NCBI GenBank assembly: GCA_012840345.1
Contig: DULO01000099.1
Span: forward strand, 1-63,948
Length of the DNA: 63,948 nucleotides
Direction of reading: 5' to 3'
DNA from: Candidatus Fermentithermobacillaceae bacterium
Lineage (GTDB): Bacteria; Bacillota; Sulfobacillia; Fermentithermobacillales; Fermentithermobacillaceae
In this document: positions 16,716 through 26,150 of the stretch, piece by piece
How positions within the stretch are numbered: the stretch's first letter is position 1
Layout: each line of letters starts with the position of its first letter
Made by a program: the position numbers and the translations under genes
The notes under the pieces: generated by a model
The model's database searches: none
What the model saw: the letters and a program-made list of their open reading frames with translations, nothing else
What the model was told of the DNA's origin: nothing

Positions 16716-16949
16716 CTACTCCAGCACTTCCACGCTGGCCCTCTTGCCTTCCTTGGCCGCGGCGGCCTGCACCAGGGCGCGGATCGCGTGGATCACCCGG
16801 CCCCTCTTCCCAATGATCTTCCCCATGTCCGAAGACGCTACCTTGACCTCGAACACCAGTGTTTTGTCGCCTTCAATCTCATTGACGGAAACCTGGTCCG
16901 GTTCGTCCACAATGGATCTGGCTATGAAAGACACTAGATCTCTGAGCAT
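16716..16949 (-). CDS. khpA: KhpA (YlqC) KH-domain RNA-binding protein
   Basis: 77 residues, a single KH domain with the signature GKIIGKRGRVIHAIRALVQA. KhpA pairs with KhpB/Jag in binding RNA and affects cell division and elongation in Bacillota. The ribosome binding site is GGAGGACGCAT before the ATG. It stands between rpsP and trmD as usual, but rimM is not between it and trmD. Confidence 0.94.
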   Translation of the reverse strand: MLRDLVSFIARSIVDEPDQVSVNEIEGDKTLVFEVKVASSDMGKIIGKRGRVIHAIRALVQAAAAKEGKRASVEVLE

Positions 16950-16976
16950 ATGCGTCCTCCTAGAGAAGGGCTGTTT

Positions 16977-17249
16977 TTATTTCCCGTTTTTCAGAGCCTC
17001 GTGTTTGGCCATGACTCCCGCCCTATTCAAGAGGGCCTTCACCGTAGGTGTGGGGATGGCCCCTTTCTCAAGCCAAAGCAACGCTTTCTCTTCCTGCACC
17101 TTGTAAGTGGCAGGGTTGGTCGTCGGATCGTAGTACCCGAGCTCTTCAATGGCCCTGCTGTCCCTCTGGCTCCTCGAGTCCGACACCACGATTCGGTAGG
17201 AGGGCTTTTTCTTTGCTCCCATCCTCTTCAAACGGATCTTTACCGCCAA
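16977..17249 (-). CDS. rpsP: 30S ribosomal protein S16
   Basis: 90 residues with the S16 signature [20 protein letters not shown] and [21 protein letters not shown] normal-size early-assembly protein of the 30S body. It follows ffh by 45 bases on the same strand, with AGGAGAGG as ribosome binding site. Confidence 0.97.
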   Translation of the reverse strand: MAVKIRLKRMGAKKKPSYRIVVSDSRSQRDSRAIEELGYYDPTTNPATYKVQEEKALLWLEKGAIPTPTVKALLNRAGVMAKHEALKNGK

Positions 17250-17294
17250 CTTTGCACCTCTCCTTTGTCCTTGAAACTAACCCTAGAGCCCCGA

Positions 17295-18614
17295 TTAGGG
17301 CAAACGGAATCTTCCCGCCTTTTCCATGGACCCCATCTGGAACAGCATCTTCCGCGCCTGGAAGAACTGCTTCAGGAGGCGGTTCACATCTTGGACCTGC
17401 GTGCCGCTCCCGCGGGCGATCCGCCGCTTCCGGGACCCGTCGATGATCTCAGGCCTGCGCCTCTCCAAAGGCGTCATGGAGTTCACCATAGCCTCGACCT
17501 TGCTCCACTCTTTGGGGTCTATGTCCACGTCCACCTTGGCCTTGGACATCCCGGGAATCATTCTGAGAATGTCCCCGATAGAGCCCATCTTCCGGACTTC
17601 TTTCATCTGCTCCAGGAAATCCTCGAACGTGAACTCCTTCTTCCGGAGCTTCTTCTCCATCTCCAAGGCTTTGCTTTCGTCGAAAGCGGCCTGGGCTTTC
17701 TCAATTAGGGTCAATATGTCGCCCATGCCGAGGATCCGGGACGCCATCCTGTCGGGATGGAATACCTGCAGGTCCTCGAGTTTCTCGCCCGCCGAGACGA
17801 ACTTGATGGGCTTACCGGTCACCTTCGCGATGGAAAGGGCCGCTCCGCCCCTGGCGTCAGAGTCGATCTTGGTGAGGATTATCCCGGTTATGCCCAGCGC
17901 CTGGTCGAAGGCCTCCGCGACCTTGGTGGCTTCCTGGCCGGTCATGGCGTCGGCCACCAAGAAACTCTCCACCGGAGACACGGCACCCTTGATCCTGCGC
18001 GCCTCCCCCATCATCTCCTCGTCGATCTGAAGCCTTCCGGCGGTGTCGATGATGACCACGTCTTGCGCGGACGACACGGCCTTCTCCAGACCTTTCTTGG
18101 CGATTACCTCGGGAGGGGTGTCGGTGCTCATGGAGAAGAAGCCAACCCCCGCCTTTTGTGCCAAGATCTCGAGCTGACGCTGGGCCGCGGGGCGGTACAC
18201 GTCGCACGACACCAGGAGAACTCTCCGCCCGTTCTTTTTCAGGTGGAGCGCCAGTTTGCCGGCGGCGGTGGTCTTACCCGAGCCTTGGAGCCCAAACAGC
18301 GCGATCACGGCGGGTGGGTCTCCCGACAAGTTGATCGGTTTGGCGCGGCCGCCCAACAGCTCTATGAGCTCTTCGTGCACTATCTTGATGACCTGCTGGG
18401 CAGGAGTCAGGCTCTCCAGCACGGCCGACTCCATGCATTTCGCCTTCACGGAGGCGATGAACTCCCTGGCCACTTTGAAGTTGACGTCCGCTTCCAGAAG
18501 GGACAGCCTGACTTCCCGGAGGGACTCATCCACATCCTTCTCCGAGAGCTTGCCTTTGCCCCTAAGCTTCTTAAAGACCGCCGAAAGGCGCGAGGTTAAG
18601 TTCTCAAACTCCAT
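17295..18614 (-). CDS. ffh: Signal recognition particle GTPase Ffh
   Basis: 439 residues from ATG 18614, which has GGAGGTGA eight bases upstream; an in-frame start six codons earlier is less likely. Order: N domain, G domain (GLQGSGKTTAAGKLA, DTAGR, TKID), then the methionine-rich M domain with the RNA-binding RGSGTQVQDVNRLLKQF. It binds 4.5S/6S SRP RNA and signal sequences and delivers ribosomes to FtsY, also encoded here. It starts inside the last codons of ylxM (11-base overlap). Confidence 0.96.
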   Translation of the reverse strand: MEFENLTSRLSAVFKKLRGKGKLSEKDVDESLREVRLSLLEADVNFKVAREFIASVKAKCMESAVLESLTPAQQVIKIVHEELIELLGGRAKPINLSGDPPAVIALFGLQGSGKTTAAGKLALHLKKNGRRVLLVSCDVYRPAAQRQLEILAQKAGVGFFSMSTDTPPEVIAKKGLEKAVSSAQDVVIIDTAGRLQIDEEMMGEARRIKGAVSPVESFLVADAMTGQEATKVAEAFDQALGITGIILTKIDSDARGGAALSIAKVTGKPIKFVSAGEKLEDLQVFHPDRMASRILGMGDILTLIEKAQAAFDESKALEMEKKLRKKEFTFEDFLEQMKEVRKMGSIGDILRMIPGMSKAKVDVDIDPKEWSKVEAMVNSMTPLERRRPEIIDGSRKRRIARGSGTQVQDVNRLLKQFFQARKMLFQMGSMEKAGRFRLP

Positions 18615-18993
18615 GTCCCATCTCACCTCCATCCTGTTCCGTCCCTCTCGCCAAGAGAAGGACCTCTTCCCGCTTTTCCCGCCAGTTGGCTTCCGTCATG
18701 GCCCTTGCCGCCTCTCCTATCCTTTCGAGCCGCTCCTCGTACCGTGCCGTCTTCTGAACCATCCCGAGCTTCCGCTCCATAGCCAGGAGTGAACGCTCAC
18801 AGCGCTTCACCGCGTCTTCGGCGGCTTGCCGTGAAATACCAACGTTCTCGGCGATTTCGCTTAGGGAGAGGTCCTCGTCGAGGCGGAGCCGCATTACTTC
18901 TCTCTGCCTGGGCGGGAGCAACGGCTCGTACGCGTCCAGGAGGACGCTTAGGCCGTAAACTCTTTCGGGAGACGGGCCCTTGCTGTCTTTCAA
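18604..18993 (-). CDS. ylxM: YlxM family HTH protein associated with SRP
   Basis: 129 residues. A sigma-70 region 4-like helix-turn-helix (LLPPRQREVMRLRLDEDLSLSEIAENVGISRQAAEDAVKR) is followed by a helical tail. YlxM/UPF0122 is encoded directly before ffh in most Bacillota and is thought to modulate SRP activity. The coupling is preserved here by an 11-base overlap with ffh. It lies 70 bases after ftsY. Confidence 0.9.
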   Translation of the reverse strand: MKDSKGPSPERVYGLSVLLDAYEPLLPPRQREVMRLRLDEDLSLSEIAENVGISRQAAEDAVKRCERSLLAMERKLGMVQKTARYEERLERIGEAARAMTEANWREKREEVLLLARGTEQDGGEMGHGV

Positions 18994-19063
18994 CCGGCGA
19001 TACCTCGCTGTATTGGTCTAGACCTTTACACCCGTCTATCCTACACCTCGAGTCAAGTGCCGG

Positions 19064-19975
19064 TCAACGTTCAAACAGGGCTTTCGCGAAGAGGGAAGGA
19101 TCAAAATCTCTAAGGTCCTCGATGCCTTCACCCACACCCACCAGTTTGACGGGGATTCCCAGGTCCTTGGTGATGGCCACCGCGATGCCGCCCTTGGAAG
19201 TCCCGTCCAGCTTCGTTACGCAGATACCGGTGACACCCGCGGCTTCCATGAAGACCTTGGCCTGGCTGAGCCCGTTTTGTCCGGTGGTGCCGTCTATCAC
19301 CAGGATGACTTCGTGCGGGGCATCCGGAATCTCTCGTTTGATGACTCGTATGACTTTGCGGAGCTCTTCCATGAGGTTTTTCTTGGTCTGAAGCCTTCCG
19401 GCCGTATCCACCAGCACAACATCGACGTTCCGGGCGAGTGCCGATTTTATGGCGTCAAAAGCCACGGCGCCGGGGTCCGAGCCTTCTTGATGGCTGATGA
19501 TGGTAGCTCCCGAGCGTTTCGCCCATACGGCCAGCTGGTCTTCGGCCGCTGCCCGGAAGGTGTCCGCGGCTGCCACTATTACGCTCTTCCCTTGAGAGGT
19601 GAACCGCTTGGCGAGTTTGCCTATAGTCGTGGTCTTCCCTGACCCGTTGACTCCCACCAACACATACACTGTGGGGCCCGAAGATGCCGTCTTAAGGTGA
19701 GCGTCCACTTCCGACAAGATGCTCTCCACCACCCGCGTCATCACTGAAAACAGGTCTTCCTCGCTGCGGATGGCGTTCTTCCGGCTTTCCTCCTGCACCT
19801 GTTCCCGTATGGCCATGGCGGCCTCTATTCCGATGTCGGCCTCGATGAGGGCTTCCTCAAGCTGGTCAAGGAAGTCGGAGGACAGTTTCCCGGGAGAAAA
19901 CACCCCGAGCACCTTTTCCCTGAGGTTCTTTGAGGTTTTGGACAGCCCTACTTTAAACTTCTCCAGAAAACTCAT
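19064..19975 (-). CDS. ftsY: SRP receptor FtsY
   Basis: 303 residues. A compact NG-domain FtsY without the acidic A domain of proteobacteria. GTPase motifs are GVNGSGKTTTIGKLA, VDTAGR and VTKLDGTSKGG. It docks SRP-ribosome complexes at the membrane. It follows smc by 21 bases, forming the conserved rnc-smc-ftsY-ylxM-ffh order. Confidence 0.96.
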   Translation of the reverse strand: MSFLEKFKVGLSKTSKNLREKVLGVFSPGKLSSDFLDQLEEALIEADIGIEAAMAIREQVQEESRKNAIRSEEDLFSVMTRVVESILSEVDAHLKTASSGPTVYVLVGVNGSGKTTTIGKLAKRFTSQGKSVIVAAADTFRAAAEDQLAVWAKRSGATIISHQEGSDPGAVAFDAIKSALARNVDVVLVDTAGRLQTKKNLMEELRKVIRVIKREIPDAPHEVILVIDGTTGQNGLSQAKVFMEAAGVTGICVTKLDGTSKGGIAVAITKDLGIPVKLVGVGEGIEDLRDFDPSLFAKALFER

Positions 19976-19996
19976 GTGTTCTACCTCGCTCTTATC

Positions 19997-22900
19997 TCAC
20001 CGGTTCTCCAGACGCATCCCGAAAACCCGGGACACCCCCGGCTCCGGCATTGTGACTCCGTAAAGCAGGTCCGCGTGTTCCATGGTCACTTTCTGATGGG
20101 TAATCACCAGGAACTGGGTGTCCTTCGAGTACCGCCGCAAGAACTGCCCGAACCTGAGCACGTTGGCTTCGTCGAGAGCCGTGTCAACCTCATCCAGCAC
20201 GATCAGAGGCGAAGGCTTCACTGAGAGTATGGCAAATATCAGCGCGATCCCGCAAAGGGACCTCTCTCCGCCCGAAAGAAGGTTTAGCTGCTTCTGTTTT
20301 CTTCCCGGGGGTTCAGCTGATACTTCCACTCCGAGAGTGTCCTCCACAAGGGAGAGGCTGGCCGAGCCGCCCCCAAAGAGGTCTCTGAAGACCTCGCTGA
20401 AACTCTCGGACACCAGCCTGAAAGTCTCCATAAAACGGGACTGTATTTCCTTCTCCACAAGTTCCCTGGTGAGGTTTATCTCCTCGATGGCCTGCAGTAT
20501 GTCTTCCTTCTCCAAGTTGATGATCTCGATCCTGTCGGACAGCTCAGCGTGCTCTTCCTCGGCCTTAAGGTTGACCCCGCCCAGGGCGCTTATGGCGGAA
20601 TCGATCTCCTCCAGTTTCTGAGTCCCGACCGCCCTTGGAATACGCTCGTGGCGGACGTAGTCAGGGTCGTTTATCCCGAACTCGCTGGCTATGTACTCCC
20701 GAGTTTCCTCGTAGGCCTCGGAAAGGCTCGAAAGCTCCTGTTTGGACTCTTCAATCTTGGTAGCGAGAGAGGCCATATCCCGTTCCGCTCTCTCCATGTC
20801 CCCGCGGATCGCCGAAACTCTCGCCAGCAAGGCATCCCGCCGCGACGTCACCTCTTCAAGGCGGGCGGCAAGGGCCGATACTTCCCCGTCCAGTTTGGCG
20901 ATTTCCTCTGAAAGGCGGGATTCTTCGGCTTCGGTTTCTCTGAGCAAGACTTCCTGGCGGGCGATCTCGTTGGTCTCAACCTCCAGGCTGCTCCGCAAGG
21001 ACGTGGTCTCTCCCGAGAGGCTCTCGCGCCTCCTGAGCAGGGCGGATAAGTCTCGTTCCAAGTTCTCTTTTTCTTCCGCGAGCCTTCTAAGTTCGGACGA
21101 CAGCCCCTGGTCTCTGGAAAGACTCTCCCGCATCTTTTCCTCGCACTCGCGAAGCTCCACTTCTTTTTCTTCCATCTCGGCCGATATGCGCTTCTCTTCG
21201 GCCGCGGTAGCCTCCATTTCCAGCGTGAGAGCGGATATCTCCCCCTCCAGCGGGATCACCGCCGCCGCCTTCTGGGCCGACTGGGCCCTTAGGCTCCTCA
21301 ACGATTCTTCCGTCCTGGACTTCGCATCGCCAAGCCTCACCATCTGGGCTTCCCTTCGGGAAAGGTCCGCTCTCGCCTTCTCGTGCTCCTGCCCTAGAAG
21401 GGAAATCTCTTTCTCCAGAGACTTCCGCAGGGAAAGGGCATCGGTAAGGTCTTTGACGAGCTGGGCTTCTTGCGCTTGAATCTCGGCCAGTTCCTGCTTT
21501 CTCCTGAAGATGGCCTCATGCCTGGGAGCGTCGCCGCCCGTGATGGCTCCGCCGGGGTCCAAGCTCTCCCCGGTCATGGTGACCACCCTCGTGGCCCAGC
21601 CGGAAGCCTTCATGAACGACAGGGCTATGTCCATCGTGTCCGCGAGGACAACCCGCCCCAACAGGTATTTGACGCAGATGTCAAGGTGAGCCGGGTATGA
21701 CACCACGTCGATCATGGGCCTGACACCCTTCATCTCCCTTGCCAGCGCCAGGACCCGGGGGTTCATTTCCCTGGGTCTCAACAAAGACAACGGCAGGAAG
21801 GTGACCCTCCCGCTCTTGGTCTCTTTCAAGAGCTGGATGGCTTCCTTGGCGGCCGTTTCATCTTGGACCACTATGTTTTCGGCAGCGCCTCCTATGGCCG
21901 CGGAAAGCGCGGGGATGTACCGGGCCTCGCAGTCAATGAGCTCGCCCACGGCACCCTCGATGCCTTTTAGCCTTCCCGCCGCCCGGCCCTCCAAGACGGT
22001 CCTGGGGCCTCTCCCGTAGCCTTCAAAGGACTTCTCGAGATCCATGAGGAGCTTCTTGCGCGCCCTCACTCCGGTGAGCCGGGCGCCTATGTTCCTCTCC
22101 GAAGTGGCGGCCCTATCCAGGGCTTCCCTGGCGGATTTGGCTTTATCCGCGAGGGAACGGACCTGTTCGGAGGCTTGAGCGACCCCGGACTTTGTCGATT
22201 CCAACTCAGTTGTCAGGGCAGACAGCTCGGTTTCCAGCGCCTTTTCCTGTGACGCGGCGTTGGCAAGCCAGTTCTTCAGGTCTTGAAGGTCGCGCCTCTT
22301 GGACTCCACGCGCGCCCTCTGGTCGTTCCGCGTCTTTTGGCACGCGTTGTGGGCGGATGTCAGAGCCAAGGTCTCTTGCCTCAAAGCCAGGACCCTTTCG
22401 CTCAAGTCCTTAAAGGAGGCTTCGGACCTCCGCCTCTCTTCTTCCGCCTGGCGGAGGTTCTCCTGAGCCGCCCGGTACTTTTCCGACAACAGGTCCGCTT
22501 GCGCCTTCAGGGACTCGTCTTCTTTGGCCCGGTTGTTAAGGTCCCTCTCGATAGCCGCTTTCCTGACAGTCCTCGCCTCGAGTTCTTTCTTTAGCAGGTG
22601 AAGGAGGTTCCGGGCTCCGTCCCTCTTTCTCTCTAAGGCCAAGAGCTCGCCCGCCGCTTTTTCCCTTTGGTCTCTTACTTCTTTCTGCTCTTGCTCCAGC
22701 CGGTCGCACTCTGAAGCCACCGAGGCTTCCTCCGCTCGCATTTTCGGAAGGGTGAGCTCAAGTGTTTGAAGGTCGGACTTGTGCTTCTCCAACCGGCGCC
22801 TCAAGGCGACCACTCTCTTGCCTTCTTCCTCAACCTGGTACAGCCACATAGAAAGCTCTATTTCCCTGCGCCGGGCCATGAGACGCCGGTATTCGGCCGC

Positions 22901-23515
22901 GGTCTCCCTGTCCGAACTCAACCGGGCTTTCCTCGCCGAAAGCTCAACTATAAGGTCATCTAACCTAGCCAACCCGGCCTTGGCCGCTTCCAGTTTGGCT
23001 TCAGTCTCTCTCTTGTCCAACCTTACCCGCGCCACGCCCGAAGCCTCTTCTATCCACGCGCGCCGGTCTTCCGGCTTCCCCGCGACGAGCTCCTGTATCA
23101 TGCCTTGTCCGATTACCACGTACCCTGTGTGGGAAAGGCCTGTCCCGGAAAGCGTCTCGATAATGTCCTTCCAGCGCACGATCTTTCCGTTGAGCCTGTA
23201 CTCGCTGGAGCCATCCCTTGTGAGACGCCTGATGATCTCCGTTTCCCCTCCGTTGTTCACACCGTCTAAGAGAAGTCTCACTTCCGCCATTCCCATGGCC
23301 TTGCGCTTCTCGGTGCCTGTAAAGATGACGTCTTGTTGCTTTGCCGAACGCAATATCCGCGGGTTCTGTTCGCCTAAGACCCACCGCAGGGCATCCGCCA
23401 GGTTTGATTTGCCGCACCCGTTGGGTCCCACGATGGCGGTGATGCCGGAACCCAACGCAACTTCCGTACGGTCGCAAAAAGACTTAAAGCCGTGCAGAGA
23501 GAGCTTTCTCAGCAA
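19997..23515 (-). CDS. smc: Chromosome partition protein SMC
   Basis: 1172 residues, normal for SMC. N-terminal Walker A GPNGCGKSNL (32-41), a long coiled coil, a hinge at about 505-630 (GRGPRTVLEG to WATRVVTMTGES), a returning coiled coil, then the ABC signature LLSGGERSL and Walker B LIVLDEVDTALDEAN. It forms the condensin ring with ScpA/ScpB, not encoded here. It starts with TTG 23515 behind AGGAGG. A divergent regulator gene begins 123 bases upstream, so smc has its own promoter region and is not simply co-transcribed with rnc. Confidence 0.97.
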   Translation of the reverse strand: MLRKLSLHGFKSFCDRTEVALGSGITAIVGPNGCGKSNLADALRWVLGEQNPRILRSAKQQDVIFTGTEKRKAMGMAEVRLLLDGVNNGGETEIIRRLTRDGSSEYRLNGKIVRWKDIIETLSGTGLSHTGYVVIGQGMIQELVAGKPEDRRAWIEEASGVARVRLDKRETEAKLEAAKAGLARLDDLIVELSARKARLSSDRETAAEYRRLMARRREIELSMWLYQVEEEGKRVVALRRRLEKHKSDLQTLELTLPKMRAEEASVASECDRLEQEQKEVRDQREKAAGELLALERKRDGARNLLHLLKKELEARTVRKAAIERDLNNRAKEDESLKAQADLLSEKYRAAQENLRQAEEERRRSEASFKDLSERVLALRQETLALTSAHNACQKTRNDQRARVESKRRDLQDLKNWLANAASQEKALETELSALTTELESTKSGVAQASEQVRSLADKAKSAREALDRAATSERNIGARLTGVRARKKLLMDLEKSFEGYGRGPRTVLEGRAAGRLKGIEGAVGELIDCEARYIPALSAAIGGAAENIVVQDETAAKEAIQLLKETKSGRVTFLPLSLLRPREMNPRVLALAREMKGVRPMIDVVSYPAHLDICVKYLLGRVVLADTMDIALSFMKASGWATRVVTMTGESLDPGGAITGGDAPRHEAIFRRKQELAEIQAQEAQLVKDLTDALSLRKSLEKEISLLGQEHEKARADLSRREAQMVRLGDAKSRTEESLRSLRAQSAQKAAAVIPLEGEISALTLEMEATAAEEKRISAEMEEKEVELRECEEKMRESLSRDQGLSSELRRLAEEKENLERDLSALLRRRESLSGETTSLRSSLEVETNEIARQEVLLRETEAEESRLSEEIAKLDGEVSALAARLEEVTSRRDALLARVSAIRGDMERAERDMASLATKIEESKQELSSLSEAYEETREYIASEFGINDPDYVRHERIPRAVGTQKLEEIDSAISALGGVNLKAEEEHAELSDRIEIINLEKEDILQAIEEINLTRELVEKEIQSRFMETFRLVSESFSEVFRDLFGGGSASLSLVEDTLGVEVSAEPPGRKQKQLNLLSGGERSLCGIALIFAILSVKPSPLIVLDEVDTALDEANVLRFGQFLRRYSKDTQFLVITHQKVTMEHADLLYGVTMPEPGVSRVFGMRLENR

Positions 23516-23557
23516 GAGACGGTGTCCTCCTATACCGGGTTTATGTACTGAACTATA

Positions 23558-23574
23558 CCTTTATCAGGTAAAGG
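23558..23574. promoter_or_regulatory. Inverted repeat between smc and the HTH gene
   Basis: CCTTTA-TCAGG-TAAAGG, a perfect 6-bp dyad with a five-base centre, lies in the 123-base divergent region. It is a candidate site for the neighbouring HTH/S24-like regulator. No convincing promoter hexamers could be assigned. Confidence 0.3.
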
Positions 23575-23638
23575 GATCACTTCACGCTGATGTAAACTTC
23601 TATTCGTTCTCAGATATTCCCTGGGAGTTGAGTACCCT

Positions 23639-24205
23639 TTGTCAATTCTAGACGACATGGCCAAGCTTGTCTTGAGGAATCCCAATGTTACCGCCAAGGA
23701 ACTGGCGAAGAGCTTGGGCTATGCCGAACAGAAGTCGATCTACTACTGGCTGGCCAAAGGCGGCTATAAGGGAATGAAAGAGTTCCGCGAAGAGGTACTG
23801 AAGGGCGGCTTTCCTTTGCCCCCCGCGAAGCGGGAGCCGGAAACCGCCAGGGACGCCTTAAGGTCTCTCCCCGTGTACTTCCAAGGCGGATTGCGAGACG
23901 GGCGGACTAACCTGGGAGAAATCCTACGGGCAGGTTTGGGCCCTGAAAGCTACGGCTTCGTGATAACCAGACACACCGCGGGGACCGGATCAGAACCGGG
24001 TGACATAGCCATCGTCGACCCGGGCGCGCCGCAATCCCAAGGAGACCTTGTGGCCGTGAAGGCGGAAGGTTCCTTAAAGCTGGCCAAACGCTATTCTGTC
24101 CCCGGCAAGGCCACTGTCTACGTGGACGCCTCCAACGACAAAGACCTCATATCTCCCGACTACGTCGCAGGGAAAGTGGTGTTCATTCTAAAGCGCCTCT
24201 CTTGA
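23639..24205 (+). CDS. HTH regulator with LexA/S24-like C-terminal domain
   Basis: 188 residues on the opposite strand to all neighbours. The N-terminal ~45 residues form a helix-turn-helix (VTAKELAKSLGYAEQKSIYYWLAKGG). From about residue 100 the C-terminus resembles an S24 (LexA/UmuD/CI) fold: YGFVITRHTAG, GDIAIVDPG, GDLVAVKAEG, LAKRY, with the Lys of LAKRY matching the S24 catalytic Lys. The GDSM-type Ser is not seen at the expected place (HTAGT), so self-cleavage is doubtful. The start is TTG 23639, as no ATG with a better site exists. Its 3' end overlaps rnc by 18 bases. The target genes are unknown. Confidence 0.65.
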   Translation: MSILDDMAKLVLRNPNVTAKELAKSLGYAEQKSIYYWLAKGGYKGMKEFREEVLKGGFPLPPAKREPETARDALRSLPVYFQGGLRDGRTNLGEILRAGLGPESYGFVITRHTAGTGSEPGDIAIVDPGAPQSQGDLVAVKAEGSLKLAKRYSVPGKATVYVDASNDKDLISPDYVAGKVVFILKRLS

Positions 24206-24874
24206 GGCCAAGAAGCCCTTGGCGGCGTCTTCCTCCGCTTCCTTTTTAGAGCCTCCTTGACCCCTAGAGACTTCCCGCCCGTTGACCAAGCAAGCCACGG
24301 TATATCTGGGCATGTGGTCCGGCCCGGAGACTTCCACGACCGTATACTCGACGCTTCCCCCTTCTTCCTGGACCAGTTCCTGAAGCAGGGTCTTTGAGTC
24401 CACGGGGACAGTAAGCTCGCCTTCCGGGAAGACGGCCTCGCGGACGAACTTCATGCACTCTTGAAAACCCTTATGGACGTAGAGAGCCCCTACGAGGGCC
24501 TCGAAGGCTCCGGCCAATACCCGGGGTTTGGACCGGCCGCCGCTTGAGGCTTCGCCTCTGCCCAGCTTGAGGTGGCGTCCCAGTCCTCCCCTCAGCGCCA
24601 AAGCGCTGAGCGCGCTCCCAGAAACAAGATGAGCGCGCATCCGCGTAAGGTCCCCTTCAGACGCGTCCGGATAGGCGTCAAACAGAATGCTCCCAACGCA
24701 GAGGTGGAGCACCGCGTCGCCCAAGAACTCAAGGCGTTCGTTTGAGCGCGAGTTCCCCATCTCGTTGGCGTAGGAGATATGGCTTAGAGCCTCTTGACGG
24801 AGCTTTGGCGGAAGGGATGCCAAGACCTCGTCCAGACGCTCTCTTAACTCACGTACCTTTTCAGCGCCAGACAT
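24188..24874 (-). CDS. rnc: Ribonuclease III
   Basis: 228 residues. The catalytic signature NERLEFLGDAVLHL, the second acidic cluster AGAFEALVGALYVHKGF and a C-terminal double-stranded RNA-binding domain (SKTLLQELVQEEG ... GGSKKEAEEDAAKGFL) are all present. It processes rRNA and structured mRNAs. Its start lies inside the last 31 bases of fabF, a long overlap, and its 3' end overlaps the convergent HTH gene by 18 bases. Confidence 0.95.
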   Translation of the reverse strand: MSGAEKVRELRERLDEVLASLPPKLRQEALSHISYANEMGNSRSNERLEFLGDAVLHLCVGSILFDAYPDASEGDLTRMRAHLVSGSALSALALRGGLGRHLKLGRGEASSGGRSKPRVLAGAFEALVGALYVHKGFQECMKFVREAVFPEGELTVPVDSKTLLQELVQEEGGSVEYTVVEVSGPDHMPRYTVACLVNGREVSRGQGGSKKEAEEDAAKGFLASREAL

Positions 24875-26082
24875 GCGTTTTGTCCTCCGAACCCGAAGGA
24901 ATTCTTCAAAGCCACCTCGATACTGGCCTCCCTGGGCTTGTTGGGCACGTAGTCAAGGTCGCATTCCGGGTCAGGCTCCTCGTAGTTGATGGTCGGGGGC
25001 ACCGTTTGGTGGTATAGAGCCAGTGCGGTGGCAACCGTCTCCACCGCTCCCGCCGCCCCCAACAGGTGGCCGATCATAGACTTCACCGACGAAACTGGGA
25101 TCTGGTAGGCGCGCTCTCCCAAAGCGCCTTTAATGGCGCAAGTCTCGTTGGCGTCATTGGCCGGTGTTGACGTTCCGTGGGCGTTCACGTAGTCCACGTC
25201 TTCCGGGGAAAGCCCGGCTGATGTCAAGGCGGCCAGCATGCAGCGTCTAGCGCCCTCGCCGGAAGGGCTTGGAGCGGTTATGTGGTAAGCGTCTGAAGTC
25301 ATGCCGTAGCCGACTATCTCGGCGTAAATCCTCGCGCCCCGGGCCTTGGCGTGCTCAAGCTCCTCAAGCACCAGGACCCCGGCACCTTCGCCCATCACAA
25401 ACCCGTCCCGTTTCTTGTCAAAGGGCCTGCAGGCCCTCCCCTCAAGATGGTTCTGAGTGGACAAGGCCTTCATGGATGAGAAGCCCGCTATGGCCAAGGG
25501 GTGCAACGAGGCTTCCGTGCCTCCCGCCAACATGAGGTCCGCGTCCCCGCGCTCAACAATCCGGAAAGCGTCCCCGATGGCGTTAGTCCCGGTGGCGCAA
25601 GCGGTTACCACCGAGTTCATTGGCCCCTTCAACCCGAGATCGATGGAGACCTGCCCCGAGGCAATGTTGGCGATCATCATGGGTATGAAAAAGGGTGAGA
25701 CCCTGCCGGGGCCTTTCTCCAACAACACCTGGGTCTCCCTTACAAAAGTGTCCATGCCCCCTATGCCTGTGCCCACTATTACGCCGAATCTTTCCGGGTC
25801 CAGTTTGCCGTTTAGGGCGGCGTCCGCGTACGCCATTCTGGAAGCTACGACGGCAAACTGGGTAAACCGGTCCATCTTTCTGGCTTCTCGCTTCTCGATG
25901 TGCTCGCCCACTTCAAAATCTACTTCGCCCGCTATTTGGCAAGGGAGCCCGTTCGCGTCGAACCTCGTAATCCTTCGGATGCCGGACTTGCCGGCCATAA
26001 GATTGTCCCAAAACTGCCCGACGTCGTTACCGATGGGGGTGATTACGCCCATCCCCGTGATCACCACTCGTCTACCAGACAC
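24844..26082 (-). CDS. fabF: 3-oxoacyl-ACP synthase II
   Basis: 412 residues. The condensing-enzyme active site is complete: Cys in VTACATGTNAIGDAF, His in NAHGTSTPAND and His in SVKSMIGHLLGAAGA. It extends acyl-ACP with malonyl-ACP. It is the last gene of the fab cluster, 68 bases after acpP, and overlaps rnc. Confidence 0.96.
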   Translation of the reverse strand: MSGRRVVITGMGVITPIGNDVGQFWDNLMAGKSGIRRITRFDANGLPCQIAGEVDFEVGEHIEKREARKMDRFTQFAVVASRMAYADAALNGKLDPERFGVIVGTGIGGMDTFVRETQVLLEKGPGRVSPFFIPMMIANIASGQVSIDLGLKGPMNSVVTACATGTNAIGDAFRIVERGDADLMLAGGTEASLHPLAIAGFSSMKALSTQNHLEGRACRPFDKKRDGFVMGEGAGVLVLEELEHAKARGARIYAEIVGYGMTSDAYHITAPSPSGEGARRCMLAALTSAGLSPEDVDYVNAHGTSTPANDANETCAIKGALGERAYQIPVSSVKSMIGHLLGAAGAVETVATALALYHQTVPPTINYEEPDPECDLDYVPNKPREASIEVALKNSFGFGGQNACLALKRYVS

Positions 26083-26150
26083 GGTCCGCCACGCCCTCTC
26101 AATTTGAAAATGGTCCCGCCGTTCGTGGTTAACCAGGCGGGACCATTACG

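Noticed and set aside
17757-18599. Long 280-codon plus-strand frame opposite ffh
   Set aside because: Shadow of the high-GC ffh codon pattern. Sequence is compositionally biased with no domain.
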